Assembly: GCA_018830565.1 (NCBI GenBank)
Contig: JAHJRX010000084.1
Coordinates: forward strand, 1-46,526
Length of the DNA: 46,526 nucleotides
Reading direction: 5' to 3'
Source of the DNA: a bacterium
Lineage (GTDB): Bacteria > UBA9089 > JAHJRX01
This document shows positions 26,196 through 33,095 of the stretch, one piece after another; the stretch's first letter is position 1; every line of letters begins with the position of its first letter. A model generated the notes under the pieces. That model did no database searches. It was not told where the DNA came from and worked only from the letters and a program-made list of their open reading frames with translations. The position numbers were made by a program, and so were the translations under genes.

Positions 26196-27686
26196 TCAGA
26201 TCTGTATAGCCTTTGAGACAAGTTGATGGACACCGCCAACCATCTCCATTGGCAAGCCATATTTAGGGAATACGGCGGTGAACTGGGCTTTACAGACAGC
26301 ACAAATAAGGGCGAAGAAATTTACTCCGTGGCTATCCACCACTTGTTTTAAGGCTTGCATTCTGGGCATTACCCCGGCTACCCGCACTTGCATAAGTTCA
26401 TCTGTAAGTAAGCCGGCACCTGCCCCACAGCAAAATGTATTTTCTTTAATCGTTTCCTCCGCCATATCCACATATTTATTACAAACCGCTTTAATCAATG
26501 CCCTGGGGATTTCAAATTGACCACCTGCACAATTACCCATTCTGGATGCCCGGGCAACATTACAGGAATCATGGAATGTTACGCTGAACTCGTCATTTGC
26601 CGATTTATCAATCTTCAACACCCCACGATTTATCAAATCCATAGTGAACTCACAAATATGTTGTGGTCCCGGATATTTTGGGTCAAGGGTATCAAACGGA
26701 CCAACCAATGTATTCCAGAAGCTGTAGGCAACCCGCCAGGCATGACCACATTCACCTACAATAAGTCGTTTTACCTTTAAATTGCGGACTGCATCGGCAA
26801 TTCTTTGGGAAACCTTCTGCATAATACTATAATTTCCGATAAACATCCCAAAGTTACCAAACTCAGCCGCATGGGAACTTATTGTCCAACTTATTCCAGC
26901 CTGATGGAAGACCTTGGCGTAACCAATTAATGATTCTATATGAGGTGAGGCAAAGAAATCCGCAGAAGGGGTAACCAAAAGTATCTCTGCTCCCTCCTCA
27001 TCCATCGGCAGCCGAACATCTACACCTGTGGCTTCCTTTATCTCTTCCTCAACAAATTCAAGGGTATTCTTCAAAGCATTTGGCTGAAGCCCTAAATTAT
27101 TGCCTATGGTTAAAACCTTGCCTAAAACCTCTGTGGTATATTTCTGCCCGACACCTATGGCATCCATTATTTCCCTTGCCGCCATGCAAATCTCAGCGGT
27201 ATCTATACCATAAGGGCAATAAACAGAACATCTTCGGCATTGGGAACACTGATAAAAATAGACATACCATTCATTCAGCACATCCTCGGTCAAATCCTCA
27301 GCATTAGCCAATTTACCGAGCATCTTACCTGCCGGGGTAAAATATCTACGATAGACCTTCCTCAATAACTCCTGTCTGGCTACCGGCATATTCTTTGGGT
27401 CTTTGGTACCGAGGAAGAATTGGCATTTATCCGCACACGAACCACATCTGACGCAAGTGTCTAAATAGACCTGAAGGGACTTATACTTTTTTAGCAGTTC
27501 ACCCATTTTGGCAATAGCCTTTTGCCTCCAATCCTCCACCCGCTGAGTTGGAAAGCCAAGGATAGCCATATCCTTTTCCTTGCATGGATAGCTTCTGAAC
27601 TTATCGCCGGAAGCCGCCCCTTCTTTAATCCTGGGTATCTCGATTCTACCTGTAATTTCAGGAATTTCTATTTCTACCTTCGCCAT
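26196..27686 (-). CDS. dsrK: DsrK, HdrD-like iron-sulfur subunit of DsrMKJOP
   Basis: The 496-residue cytoplasmic subunit has two ferredoxin clusters (CVRCGSCADKCQFFLG ~77-92; CSQCRRCSVYCPYG ~145-158). It also has CCG-type motifs that bind the noncubane-type catalytic cluster of HdrB/HdrD (HDSCNVARASRMG, FCCGAGAG, ICAVCKAQF). DsrK is the proposed site where DsrC trisulfide or heterodisulfide is reduced. Its length is slightly below Desulfovibrio DsrK. It lies directly downstream of dsrM; the 76-bp spacer is a repeat-derived hairpin. Confidence 0.94.
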   Translation of the reverse strand: MAKVEIEIPEITGRIEIPRIKEGAASGDKFRSYPCKEKDMAILGFPTQRVEDWRQKAIAKMGELLKKYKSLQVYLDTCVRCGSCADKCQFFLGTKDPKNMPVARQELLRKVYRRYFTPAGKMLGKLANAEDLTEDVLNEWYVYFYQCSQCRRCSVYCPYGIDTAEICMAAREIMDAIGVGQKYTTEVLGKVLTIGNNLGLQPNALKNTLEFVEEEIKEATGVDVRLPMDEEGAEILLVTPSADFFASPHIESLIGYAKVFHQAGISWTISSHAAEFGNFGMFIGNYSIMQKVSQRIADAVRNLKVKRLIVGECGHAWRVAYSFWNTLVGPFDTLDPKYPGPQHICEFTMDLINRGVLKIDKSANDEFSVTFHDSCNVARASRMGNCAGGQFEIPRALIKAVCNKYVDMAEETIKENTFCCGAGAGLLTDELMQVRVAGVMPRMQALKQVVDSHGVNFFALICAVCKAQFTAVFPKYGLPMEMVGGVHQLVSKAIQI

Positions 27687-27705
27687 TTTAATTCATCCTT
27701 ATTAC

Positions 27706-27762
27706 TAATTTCGAATGTCGAATGTTGAATTTATTTTCAATTCGACATTCGACATTAGTAAT
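27706..27762. repeat. TTCGAATG-family hairpin between dsrM and dsrK
   Basis: TTTCGAATGTCGAATGTTGAA is followed after a few bases by its near complement TTCAATTCGACATTCGACAT, filling the gap between the two genes with a stem-loop of the same repeat family as the sat-aprB array. Confidence 0.6.
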
Positions 27763-28488
27763 TCAATCCCACGGATTCACATGCCGTTTTTCCCTTGAAT
27801 TATCTACCTGATGTCTGGTTGGGCTAAAGAATATTCCACCGGCATGCATTAATTTGCTAAACGGAAAATAGATAAGCAAAATCAATATCAATGTAAGATG
27901 TATCAAAAATATTGGGTTTGTCGGCACTGCCTCAGGCTTGAAGGAAATCAAGCCTAATGTAAATGCCTTGACACTAACCAAATCAGGTCGGGTGATATAT
28001 TTAAGCAAAACACCACTGGCGCCAATGCAAAATATAAGTGCCAGGATAAAATAATCCGCTAAGATAGATATGTAGGCTGTTTGGTCGATAAATATCCTTC
28101 GTAGTCCAAGATACCCAATAGCCAAAAGGAGGATATAGCCGGCATAATGTCCTATATTTTGGAAGAATACCTGAAAATACATCAGGCACTCCGGCACAGG
28201 ATGGATAAAATATCTGGTATGACTGATTAAAATCACAAGCAGTGATGCATGAAGAACAGCACCACCAAGCCAGATAAATTTATTGCCTTTGAACAAACTG
28301 CGGAAGAATAATGCCTCGCAAGCGACACGAATGCCCGCTCCAAAGGCAGTGGTAGGGGCTGGAGTAGTAGGAATTTTAAGTGGGGATGGGGTTGCTCCAT
28401 ATTTCCAAATCTTAGTCAGGAAACCAAGAATAAAAATAGCTATAGCTATGTAAGTAAAGATAGTATAAAATACCGTTAAAGGATTCAC
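27763..28488 (-). CDS. dsrM: DsrM, cytochrome b membrane subunit of DsrMKJOP
   Basis: The 241-residue protein is a NarI/HdrE-like di-heme cytochrome b with five to six hydrophobic segments and candidate histidine ligands (AVLHASLLVILISHTRYFIH, SKLMHAGGIFFSPTR). I start at GTG 28488, which has AAAGGAGG directly upstream. The open frame extends 20 codons further, but that extension comes from repeat DNA. DsrM oxidises menaquinol and passes electrons to DsrK. It is shorter than Desulfovibrio DsrM (about 330), closer to the compact form. It follows dsrC. Confidence 0.88.
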   Translation of the reverse strand: MNPLTVFYTIFTYIAIAIFILGFLTKIWKYGATPSPLKIPTTPAPTTAFGAGIRVACEALFFRSLFKGNKFIWLGGAVLHASLLVILISHTRYFIHPVPECLMYFQVFFQNIGHYAGYILLLAIGYLGLRRIFIDQTAYISILADYFILALIFCIGASGVLLKYITRPDLVSVKAFTLGLISFKPEAVPTNPIFLIHLTLILILLIYFPFSKLMHAGGIFFSPTRHQVDNSREKRHVNPWD

Positions 28489-28563
28489 AGCTACCTCCTT
28501 TAATTTTAGATTTTGAATTGAAATCTTTCCGAAATCTAAAATCCGCAATCCAAAATTTCTTCC

Positions 28564-28899
28564 TTATACACAACCTGTCGGTTTAGGAAGTCCTGCAATC
28601 TTACATGCCTGCTTGGCTGGTCCAGCAGGAAAAAGCTCATAAAGATATTTGTTATTGCCTTTTTCAGGGCCAAACATCTTTGCCATCTCTTTTATCAAAA
28701 TCTTAATCATCGGTGCAATCTGATACTCTTTATAATAACTCTTTAAGAAATTCACTACTTCCCACTGTTTCTCATCCATCTCAATATCTTCTGTTTTGGC
28801 AATCTCCAGAGCTATCTCTTCGTTCCAATCATCAAGATTCAGAAGATACCCCTCTTCGTCTGTCTCATAAAATTTCCCCTTTAATTCAAATCCTTCCAT
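28564..28899 (-). CDS. dsrC: DsrC, sulfur-carrier protein
   Basis: The 111-residue protein ends in KQACKIAGLPKPTGCV. It has both redox cysteines of true DsrC: the penultimate Cys110 and Cys99 ten residues before it (CX10C). It accepts sulfur from DsrAB as a trisulfide and delivers it to DsrMKJOP. TusE homologues lack the second cysteine, so this is functional DsrC. AAAGGAGG precedes the ATG. The ~90-bp AT-rich gap upstream of it, after dsrN, may hold its own promoter, since dsrC is often highly expressed. Confidence 0.96.
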   Translation of the reverse strand: MEGFELKGKFYETDEEGYLLNLDDWNEEIALEIAKTEDIEMDEKQWEVVNFLKSYYKEYQIAPMIKILIKEMAKMFGPEKGNNKYLYELFPAGPAKQACKIAGLPKPTGCV

Positions 28900-28986
28900 A
28901 ATTTTTACCTCCTTTCCTTTTTTTATTTATATCACAGTAATTTAAATATAGTAAATTAAAAAATTTTTATAGTCCGATAAATAAAA

Positions 28987-30399
28987 TTAATAAACCTTCC
29001 TCTTTTTCACACACCTTTGAATAAAGGCAACAAATTGGGATGCCCACTGAGGAACACCAACACTGTGTAAATGGGTATAGCCGGCGATAACATTTTTATA
29101 GATAATTCCATCGTGAGAACCATCTATACCTTTGCCACGAATAACCCTGAAAGCAAAATCCAACCCCTGTGGATTAATAATTTGTGAATAGTGGAATTCA
29201 TGTCCGGGGATTTCTCCATCAAAGCAAAACCAGTTAGACTTACCTGTTTGTTCCAAAGTTACATAACCATGTCCTTGTGGTTTTTCATAGACCTTGACAT
29301 CACAGGGTAGAGCACCAACCATCTCTTTAGTTGTCCCGTTGTAGGATATACTTTTGGCTAAATACATCAAACCACCGCATTCAGCATAAACAGGCATACC
29401 TTGTTCTATTGCGGTTTGAATCTCCTGCCGCAGAATTCTATTTTCTGACAGGGTTTCTATAAACATCTCCGGGAAACCACCGCCAAAGTATAAACCGTCC
29501 ACCTCCGGTAACCGACTATCCGTCAAGGTATTAAACGGTATAAGTTCTGCTCCTGCCTGCTGAAGTGCAACTAAGTTCTCAGGATAGTAAAAGGTAAATG
29601 CCGTGTCCCTGGCTATTCCAAGTCGCACGGTTGGGGAAGAGAAATATCCCCCGCTGGCGGGGGTTAGGGGGTGGATTCCGTTCTGTTCTAATTCAGGCAA
29701 AAAAGGGGAGGATTGCCTCACTGCTGATGCAGATAGTTTCAGCACCGCATCTAAATCTACATATCTTTTCACGGCATTAGCGAGAGATTCAATTATCGGC
29801 ATTAACCGGAAATCCTCTTTTAGGGGCATTAATCCTAAATGCCGTTCTTTAATCTCAATCTCATCTAATTTTGGTAAAACACCCAATACCTCTACATCGC
29901 AGTATTGAGTAATAGCGGATTTTAGCTTTTCTTCATGCCGTGTGCCGGCAACCTTATTTAATATAATGCCTCTGATTAAATTATCCGGCTCAAATTGTTG
30001 ATAACCAAGCAAAAGGGGTGCTATCCCTCGTGTCATTCGACTTGCATCTATAACTAAGATAGCAGGTGCTTTCAATAGTTTAGATAGATATGAGGTGCTG
30101 TCCTTGCCTTCCCTGTCCAAGCCATCATAGAAGCCCATATTTCCTTCTATAACGCTCAAATCAGCATCCTGACCGGCTAATTGAAAAACCTCAATGAGTT
30201 TTTCCTCACCCATCATAAAGAAATCTAAATTATGGCATTGGGTCTTGGCAGCCGCAGTCAACCACATCGGGTCGATATAATCAGGCCCTTTTTTAAAGGG
30301 CGCCACCTTCAAACCTTGTTCTTTTAGTGCGGCACATAACCCTATGGAGATGGTTGTCTTACCCGAACTTCTCCCTGGGGCAGAGATAATGATTCTCAT
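28987..30399 (-). CDS. dsrN: DsrN, cobyrinate a,c-diamide synthase-like siroheme amidase
   Basis: The 470-residue protein has the CbiA/CobB layout: an N-terminal P-loop ATP-binding domain (APGRSSGKTTISIGLCAAL) and a C-terminal class I glutamine amidotransferase domain with the catalytic Cys in PVYAECGGLMYLA and a His in GHEFHYSQI. In dsr clusters this protein is DsrN, which amidates siroheme to siroamide for DsrAB. A true cobalamin role is the alternative, but no other cob genes are nearby. Residues ~241-253 (HPLTPASGGY) are encoded by a palindromic repeat arm inserted in frame in the linker between the domains. It abuts the CGGC gene with no gap. Confidence 0.88.
   Translation of the reverse strand: MRIIISAPGRSSGKTTISIGLCAALKEQGLKVAPFKKGPDYIDPMWLTAAAKTQCHNLDFFMMGEEKLIEVFQLAGQDADLSVIEGNMGFYDGLDREGKDSTSYLSKLLKAPAILVIDASRMTRGIAPLLLGYQQFEPDNLIRGIILNKVAGTRHEEKLKSAITQYCDVEVLGVLPKLDEIEIKERHLGLMPLKEDFRLMPIIESLANAVKRYVDLDAVLKLSASAVRQSSPFLPELEQNGIHPLTPASGGYFSSPTVRLGIARDTAFTFYYPENLVALQQAGAELIPFNTLTDSRLPEVDGLYFGGGFPEMFIETLSENRILRQEIQTAIEQGMPVYAECGGLMYLAKSISYNGTTKEMVGALPCDVKVYEKPQGHGYVTLEQTGKSNWFCFDGEIPGHEFHYSQIINPQGLDFAFRVIRGKGIDGSHDGIIYKNVIAGYTHLHSVGVPQWASQFVAFIQRCVKKRKVY
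29640..29676. repeat. Palindromic repeat arm inserted in frame inside dsrN
   Basis: TATCCCCCGCTGGCGGGGG and the following TTAGGGGGTGGATT match one arm of the perfect hairpin at 18804-18835, differing by one extra T. It lies inside dsrN without breaking the frame and adds about 12 residues to an interdomain linker. Confidence 0.8.
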
Positions 30400-30744
30400 T
30401 TACTCTTCCTTAGTCGTCGTGCCTTTTATAACCCTTATCTTTAGCTTTTCTTCAATATCCTTAGCACTCTGGTCAATATGTTTACATCTCGGTGGCTTGT
30501 AGCAACAGGAAGCCAACATAATCACATCTGCCTGCACTAAATCCTTCATCACCTCTGCCTTCTCAAACCTACCCTTACCCGGACAGCCATTACAGGAGCA
30601 AAAGGCAACAATAACCGGATTATCAAGCTCTTCAAATCTACCCTTTTTGTTCATACAGGCAAGAAAACAACTAACATGTGAGCTATATTTTGCACAGCCC
30701 ATATCCCAACGCAATTTGCAGGCAATAATACCTACCTTGGTCAT
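30400..30744 (-). CDS. CGGC-domain metal-binding protein
   Basis: The 114-residue protein is rich in conserved cysteines: KVGIIACKLRWDMGC, CFLACMNKKGRF, AFCSCNGCPGKGR and LASCCYKPPRCKHI. This is the CGGC domain pattern (PF08821 as I recall), proposed to bind metal or Fe-S; its role is not known. I start at ATG 30744 with AAAGGAGG upstream; the frame extends 15 codons further into repeat DNA. It lies between an MvhD-like gene and dsrN, so it may support redox chemistry or cofactor handling for sulfite reduction. Confidence 0.7.
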   Translation of the reverse strand: MTKVGIIACKLRWDMGCAKYSSHVSCFLACMNKKGRFEELDNPVIVAFCSCNGCPGKGRFEKAEVMKDLVQADVIMLASCCYKPPRCKHIDQSAKDIEEKLKIRVIKGTTTKEE

Positions 30745-30777
30745 AAATCTACCTCCTTTTAAATCTTTCTGACCAGT

Positions 30778-30846
30778 CAGACAAGTCAAACTTGTCAGAA
30801 AGACACTGTATTCATTTTTACGGCTAATTTTGCCAGGTCATAGACC
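30778..30846. repeat. 69-bp duplicated 3' end, copy A
   Basis: This stretch matches 32638-32706 with only about five differences. It contains a GACAAGTC-type palindrome and encodes the last ~14 residues (DLAKLAVKMNTVSF) of the MvhD-like protein. Confidence 0.85.
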
Positions 30847-31330
30847 TTACCGATAAGCCATCGCAGCCTTTCTTTCCGGGCTACCATTAAGGCAATATTC
30901 ATCTTTTCCTCAAGGTCATTCCTCTCTGCCAGTGGTGGTAAATCCTGAATCCGTTGCGTAAATCCAGAGACCACCTCAGCAAATCGTGCCCCTTCTGCGG
31001 CAGAGACCCAATCAAGCATAAATCGTTCATGCTCAATGCTGCATTGCTTAAGCACCTTTTCCACAAAATGCATCTTCTTTTCTGCCTGACAATTACCGTT
31101 TTGATAGTGGCAGTCACCCGGATGACAGCCTAGAACAAGCACCCCATCAGCCTTGGACTTAAATGCCCGAAAGATAAAGACAGGATCAATTCGACCTGAA
31201 CACATCACCCTGATTACCCTCAGATATGGTGGATATTGGATACGAGAAACCCCAGCCATGTCTGCACCAGCATAGGCACACCAATTACATAAAAAACCGA
31301 TTATTTTAGGTTCAGAGTTTTTAATCCCAT
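30795..31330 (-). CDS. MvhD-like iron-sulfur protein with a probable frameshift at its 5' end
   Basis: The protein contains MAGVSRIQYPPYLRVIRVMCSGRIDP and GVLVLGCHPGDCHYQNGN, the MvhD/FrhD signature (methyl-viologen-reducing hydrogenase delta family). This protein passes electrons to HdrA-type flavoproteins. Upstream of the first in-frame ATG (31259) the DNA also encodes the normal family N-terminus, IGFLCNWCAYAGAD, but its expected ATG (31328-31330, with AAAGGAG upstream) is out of frame by one base at an A/T run (31318-31322). The C-terminal ~16 residues (VYDLAKLAVKMNTVSF) are not MvhD-like and are shared with the DsrE-like protein. Partner HdrA is reduced to a fragment nearby, so function is doubtful. 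Confidence 0.7.
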
Positions 31331-31391
31331 GATATTTGCTCCTTTAACTTGTAAGATTAGATAGTGAACTTCTACAAGTAGGCAAATAGTT

Positions 31392-31859
31392 TCACTCCAC
31401 CGTCTTTTTCTTTTCTTCCATATTTGTCAACTGAATTCCGTAATCAAGGTTTGATTTCGATACTTCTTTACCTTCGCAAATAATTGTATTTACCCACTTA
31501 TGCAATTCTATAAGCAATACGAAGATTCCATCAAAATCAACAGGTTCTTCCTCCTCTTGATAAATATCATAACGAAATTCAACAGCAAAAGGAGTCAAAA
31601 AACGAATATCTTCTAATTTTTCTGGTAAAATAATACCATGTTTTTTACCCAAGTCTATCAAGTCTGTCAATCGATGAGTAAATGGAACTTCAATCCCCTG
31701 ATAGGCTAAGACTGCTTTAAGCATCTTCTCAGCCGTTTGCTGAGCATGAAAACCTAAGATTTCTTCAGCAATGTCTGGGTCTTGCCGCCATTTTTCAAGA
31801 ACAATCATATCTTGAATAGCCTTACACAAAAACATTTCTGCAAGTTTACGATTTTTCAT
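31392..31859 (-). CDS. HEPN-domain protein of an MNT/HEPN pair
   Basis: The ~155-residue helical protein (from MKNRKLAEMF; ATG 31859) has the HEPN hallmark GFHAQQTAEKMLKAVLAYQG followed by FTHRLTDLIDLGKKHGI. It overlaps the nucleotidyltransferase gene by 14 bp, the classic MNT-HEPN arrangement that in studied cases is a toxin (HEPN RNase) controlled by nucleotidylation. The RX4-6H ribonuclease motif of active HepT-type toxins is not clear here (FRYDIYQEEEE occupies that region), so activity is uncertain. It is an insertion within the dsr-associated genes. Confidence 0.78.
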   Translation of the reverse strand: MKNRKLAEMFLCKAIQDMIVLEKWRQDPDIAEEILGFHAQQTAEKMLKAVLAYQGIEVPFTHRLTDLIDLGKKHGIILPEKLEDIRFLTPFAVEFRYDIYQEEEEPVDFDGIFVLLIELHKWVNTIICEGKEVSKSNLDYGIQLTNMEEKKKTVE

Positions 31860-32163
31860 AACACAATCGCCCTTCAGTTTTTGCCCTATACATAACAGTT
31901 CCAGGTACATCAGACCATTCGTTAAATGTGGATTCACTCATTACCAAGATATCTACAGGAATACACATTGAACGAATTGCATCATGGAGACGAACCATCT
32001 CCTTCCGTCGGCTCTTTAGTACTTGCTCGACGACTAAAAAGTCTAAATCAGATTGCTTTCGAGCATCTCCACGAGCATAGGAACCAAACAAATATATCTT
32101 TTGTGGTTTTGCTGCTTTTATCAACTGCTCGATTGCTTTTTTAATTATCTCTTCAGAAATCAT
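31846..32163 (-). CDS. Minimal nucleotidyltransferase (MNT) of an MNT/HEPN pair
   Basis: The 105-residue protein carries the nucleotidyltransferase signature GSYARGDARKQSDLDFLVVE (residues ~27-46), with the GS and DxD metal-binding residues intact. It is the likely antitoxin/modifier of the following HEPN protein. It starts 18 bp from a palindromic element (32181-32308) that truncates the hdrA remnant upstream, which suggests that the pair arrived with, or beside, that element. Confidence 0.85.
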   Translation of the reverse strand: MISEEIIKKAIEQLIKAAKPQKIYLFGSYARGDARKQSDLDFLVVEQVLKSRRKEMVRLHDAIRSMCIPVDILVMSESTFNEWSDVPGTVMYRAKTEGRLCYEKS

Positions 32164-32180
32164 GGATTAACTCCATTTTT

Positions 32181-32308
32181 TGTAACTGTTCAGACTATAC
32201 ATCAGAAGTGTAAAAAGGGGGATAAGAAAATAAGAAAAGATATGGTTATTATTCATTTTTAATTTATAATTTCCTTATCCCTTTTTCTTACACTACCTGA
32301 CTGTTACA
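32181..32308. mobile_element. MITE-like palindromic element truncating the hdrA remnant
   Basis: The 128-bp stretch starts TGTAACTGTTCAG and ends CTGACTGTTACA, and most of its interior is also complementary (AGTGTAAAAAGGGGGATAAG near 32207-32226 against CTTATCCCTTTTTCTTACACT near 32274-32294). This fits a small non-autonomous element. Its right end supplies the last codons and stop of the hdrA-like fragment, so it inserted in or next to that gene. No clear target duplication is visible. Confidence 0.6.
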
Positions 32309-32644
32309 AATTATCTCGCATAATTTACTCCTAAAAGCCTTCAGCCTGCCAATGGCATGAGAGGCAGCAGCATTAGCTTGAGATATGGACTCATGGATTG
32401 ATTTTGGGCAGTGAGCCAGACCACACAAAAAGATCCCATCTGTGGCAAAGTCAACCGGTCGCAGCTTAGCATGTGCCTCTAAGAAAAAGCCGTCTTGATT
32501 CAAGGGTACCTTCAACTGTTTGGCCAGAACCTTATTATCAGATTGCGGCACAATAGCCGGAGCAAGAACGATCATATCCGCAGCTAACACCACATTCACA
32601 CCAAGTATCGGGTCAAATACCTCTACCTTTAATTTGTCTGACAA
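32288..32644 (-). pseudogene. Remnant of an HdrA-like flavoprotein
   Basis: About 100 residues match the central C-terminal part of HdrA: VEVFDPILGVNVVLAADMIV, VPLNQDGFFLEAHAKLRPVD, FATDGIFLCGLAHCPKSIHE and SISQANAAASHAIGRL. The N-terminal FAD-binding half and the C-terminal ferredoxin clusters are missing. The 5' junction lies in a GACAAGTC-type repeat that supplies a TTG start, and the 3' end runs into the MITE-like element. A normal HdrA is over 600 residues. Together with the MvhD-like gene it suggests a former HdrA-MvhD electron-transfer pair in this operon, now decayed. Confidence 0.75.
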
Positions 32645-32706
32645 GTCAGACTTGTCAGAAAGACACTGTATTCATTCGGACAGCTAATTTTGCCAGGTCA
32701 TAGACC
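32638..32706. repeat. 69-bp duplicated 3' end, copy B
   Basis: Near-identical to 30778-30846. It encodes the final residues (DLAKLAVRMNTVSF) of the DsrE-like protein and the flanking GACAAGTC repeat. The tail fits DsrE-like proteins, so this is probably the source copy. Confidence 0.85.
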
Positions 32707-33017
32707 CCGGAGAACTTTGCCCCTTCTACCAGGTCTTCTTCTTTAATTCCTCTAGCTTCCGCGCAAGGCTTACAAACCAGAATAGGTATCTTGAGAATCT
32801 GGCAAATCTCAAAGGCATCGCTAAACGCCGCCAAGCCCACACCTTGAATAGTCTCTTGTTGAGCAATCCCTTGTTTAGCGAAAATAGCCGCATCATTAGC
32901 CAGAAAGATAGTTACCGTATCTTTATTCTCTTTTGCCGCCTTGGCGGTTAAGAAAGCCAGGGATGCCCGATTGGGATCATCTAATCCACAGGTACACAAA
33001 ACTAAAAGTTCTGCCAT
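32655..33017 (-). CDS. DsrE-family sulfur-relay-like protein
   Basis: The 120-residue protein has the DsrE/DsrF-like fold pattern: an N-terminal beta strand (MAELLVLCTCGLDDP), a middle helix (ASLAFLTAKAAKENKDTVTIFL) and the loop ILVCKPCAEARGIKEED with a CXXC-like pair of cysteines. Members bind persulfide sulfur in sulfur transfer (TusD/DsrE) or occur as DsrE-like proteins beside sulfur-metabolism genes. It follows the SQR-like gene and precedes the hdrA remnant. It is not the DsrEFH complex of sulfur oxidisers, since no dsrF or dsrH follows. Confidence 0.78.
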   Translation of the reverse strand: MAELLVLCTCGLDDPNRASLAFLTAKAAKENKDTVTIFLANDAAIFAKQGIAQQETIQGVGLAAFSDAFEICQILKIPILVCKPCAEARGIKEEDLVEGAKFSGVYDLAKLAVRMNTVSF

Positions 33018-33095
33018 TAAAACACCTCCGAACTCCTGGAATTAATTCTTTAGAATTTCATTCGTTGCAATGAAAGGCTAACGCCTGAACTCCAA

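Noticed and set aside
26165-26302. 46-residue N-terminal extension of DsrJ
   Set aside because: It overlaps dsrK and is partly encoded by the GACAAGTC repeat; GTG 26164 with GGAGG opens directly into the signal anchor.
28987-30399. Cobalamin biosynthesis gene
   Set aside because: Although CbiA-like, it is embedded in the dsr operon with no other cobalamin genes, so DsrN is the better call.
31259-31330. Selenocysteine or programmed frameshift in the MvhD-like gene
   Set aside because: No in-frame TGA is involved and no frameshift signal is visible; a one-base homopolymer change explains the break more simply.
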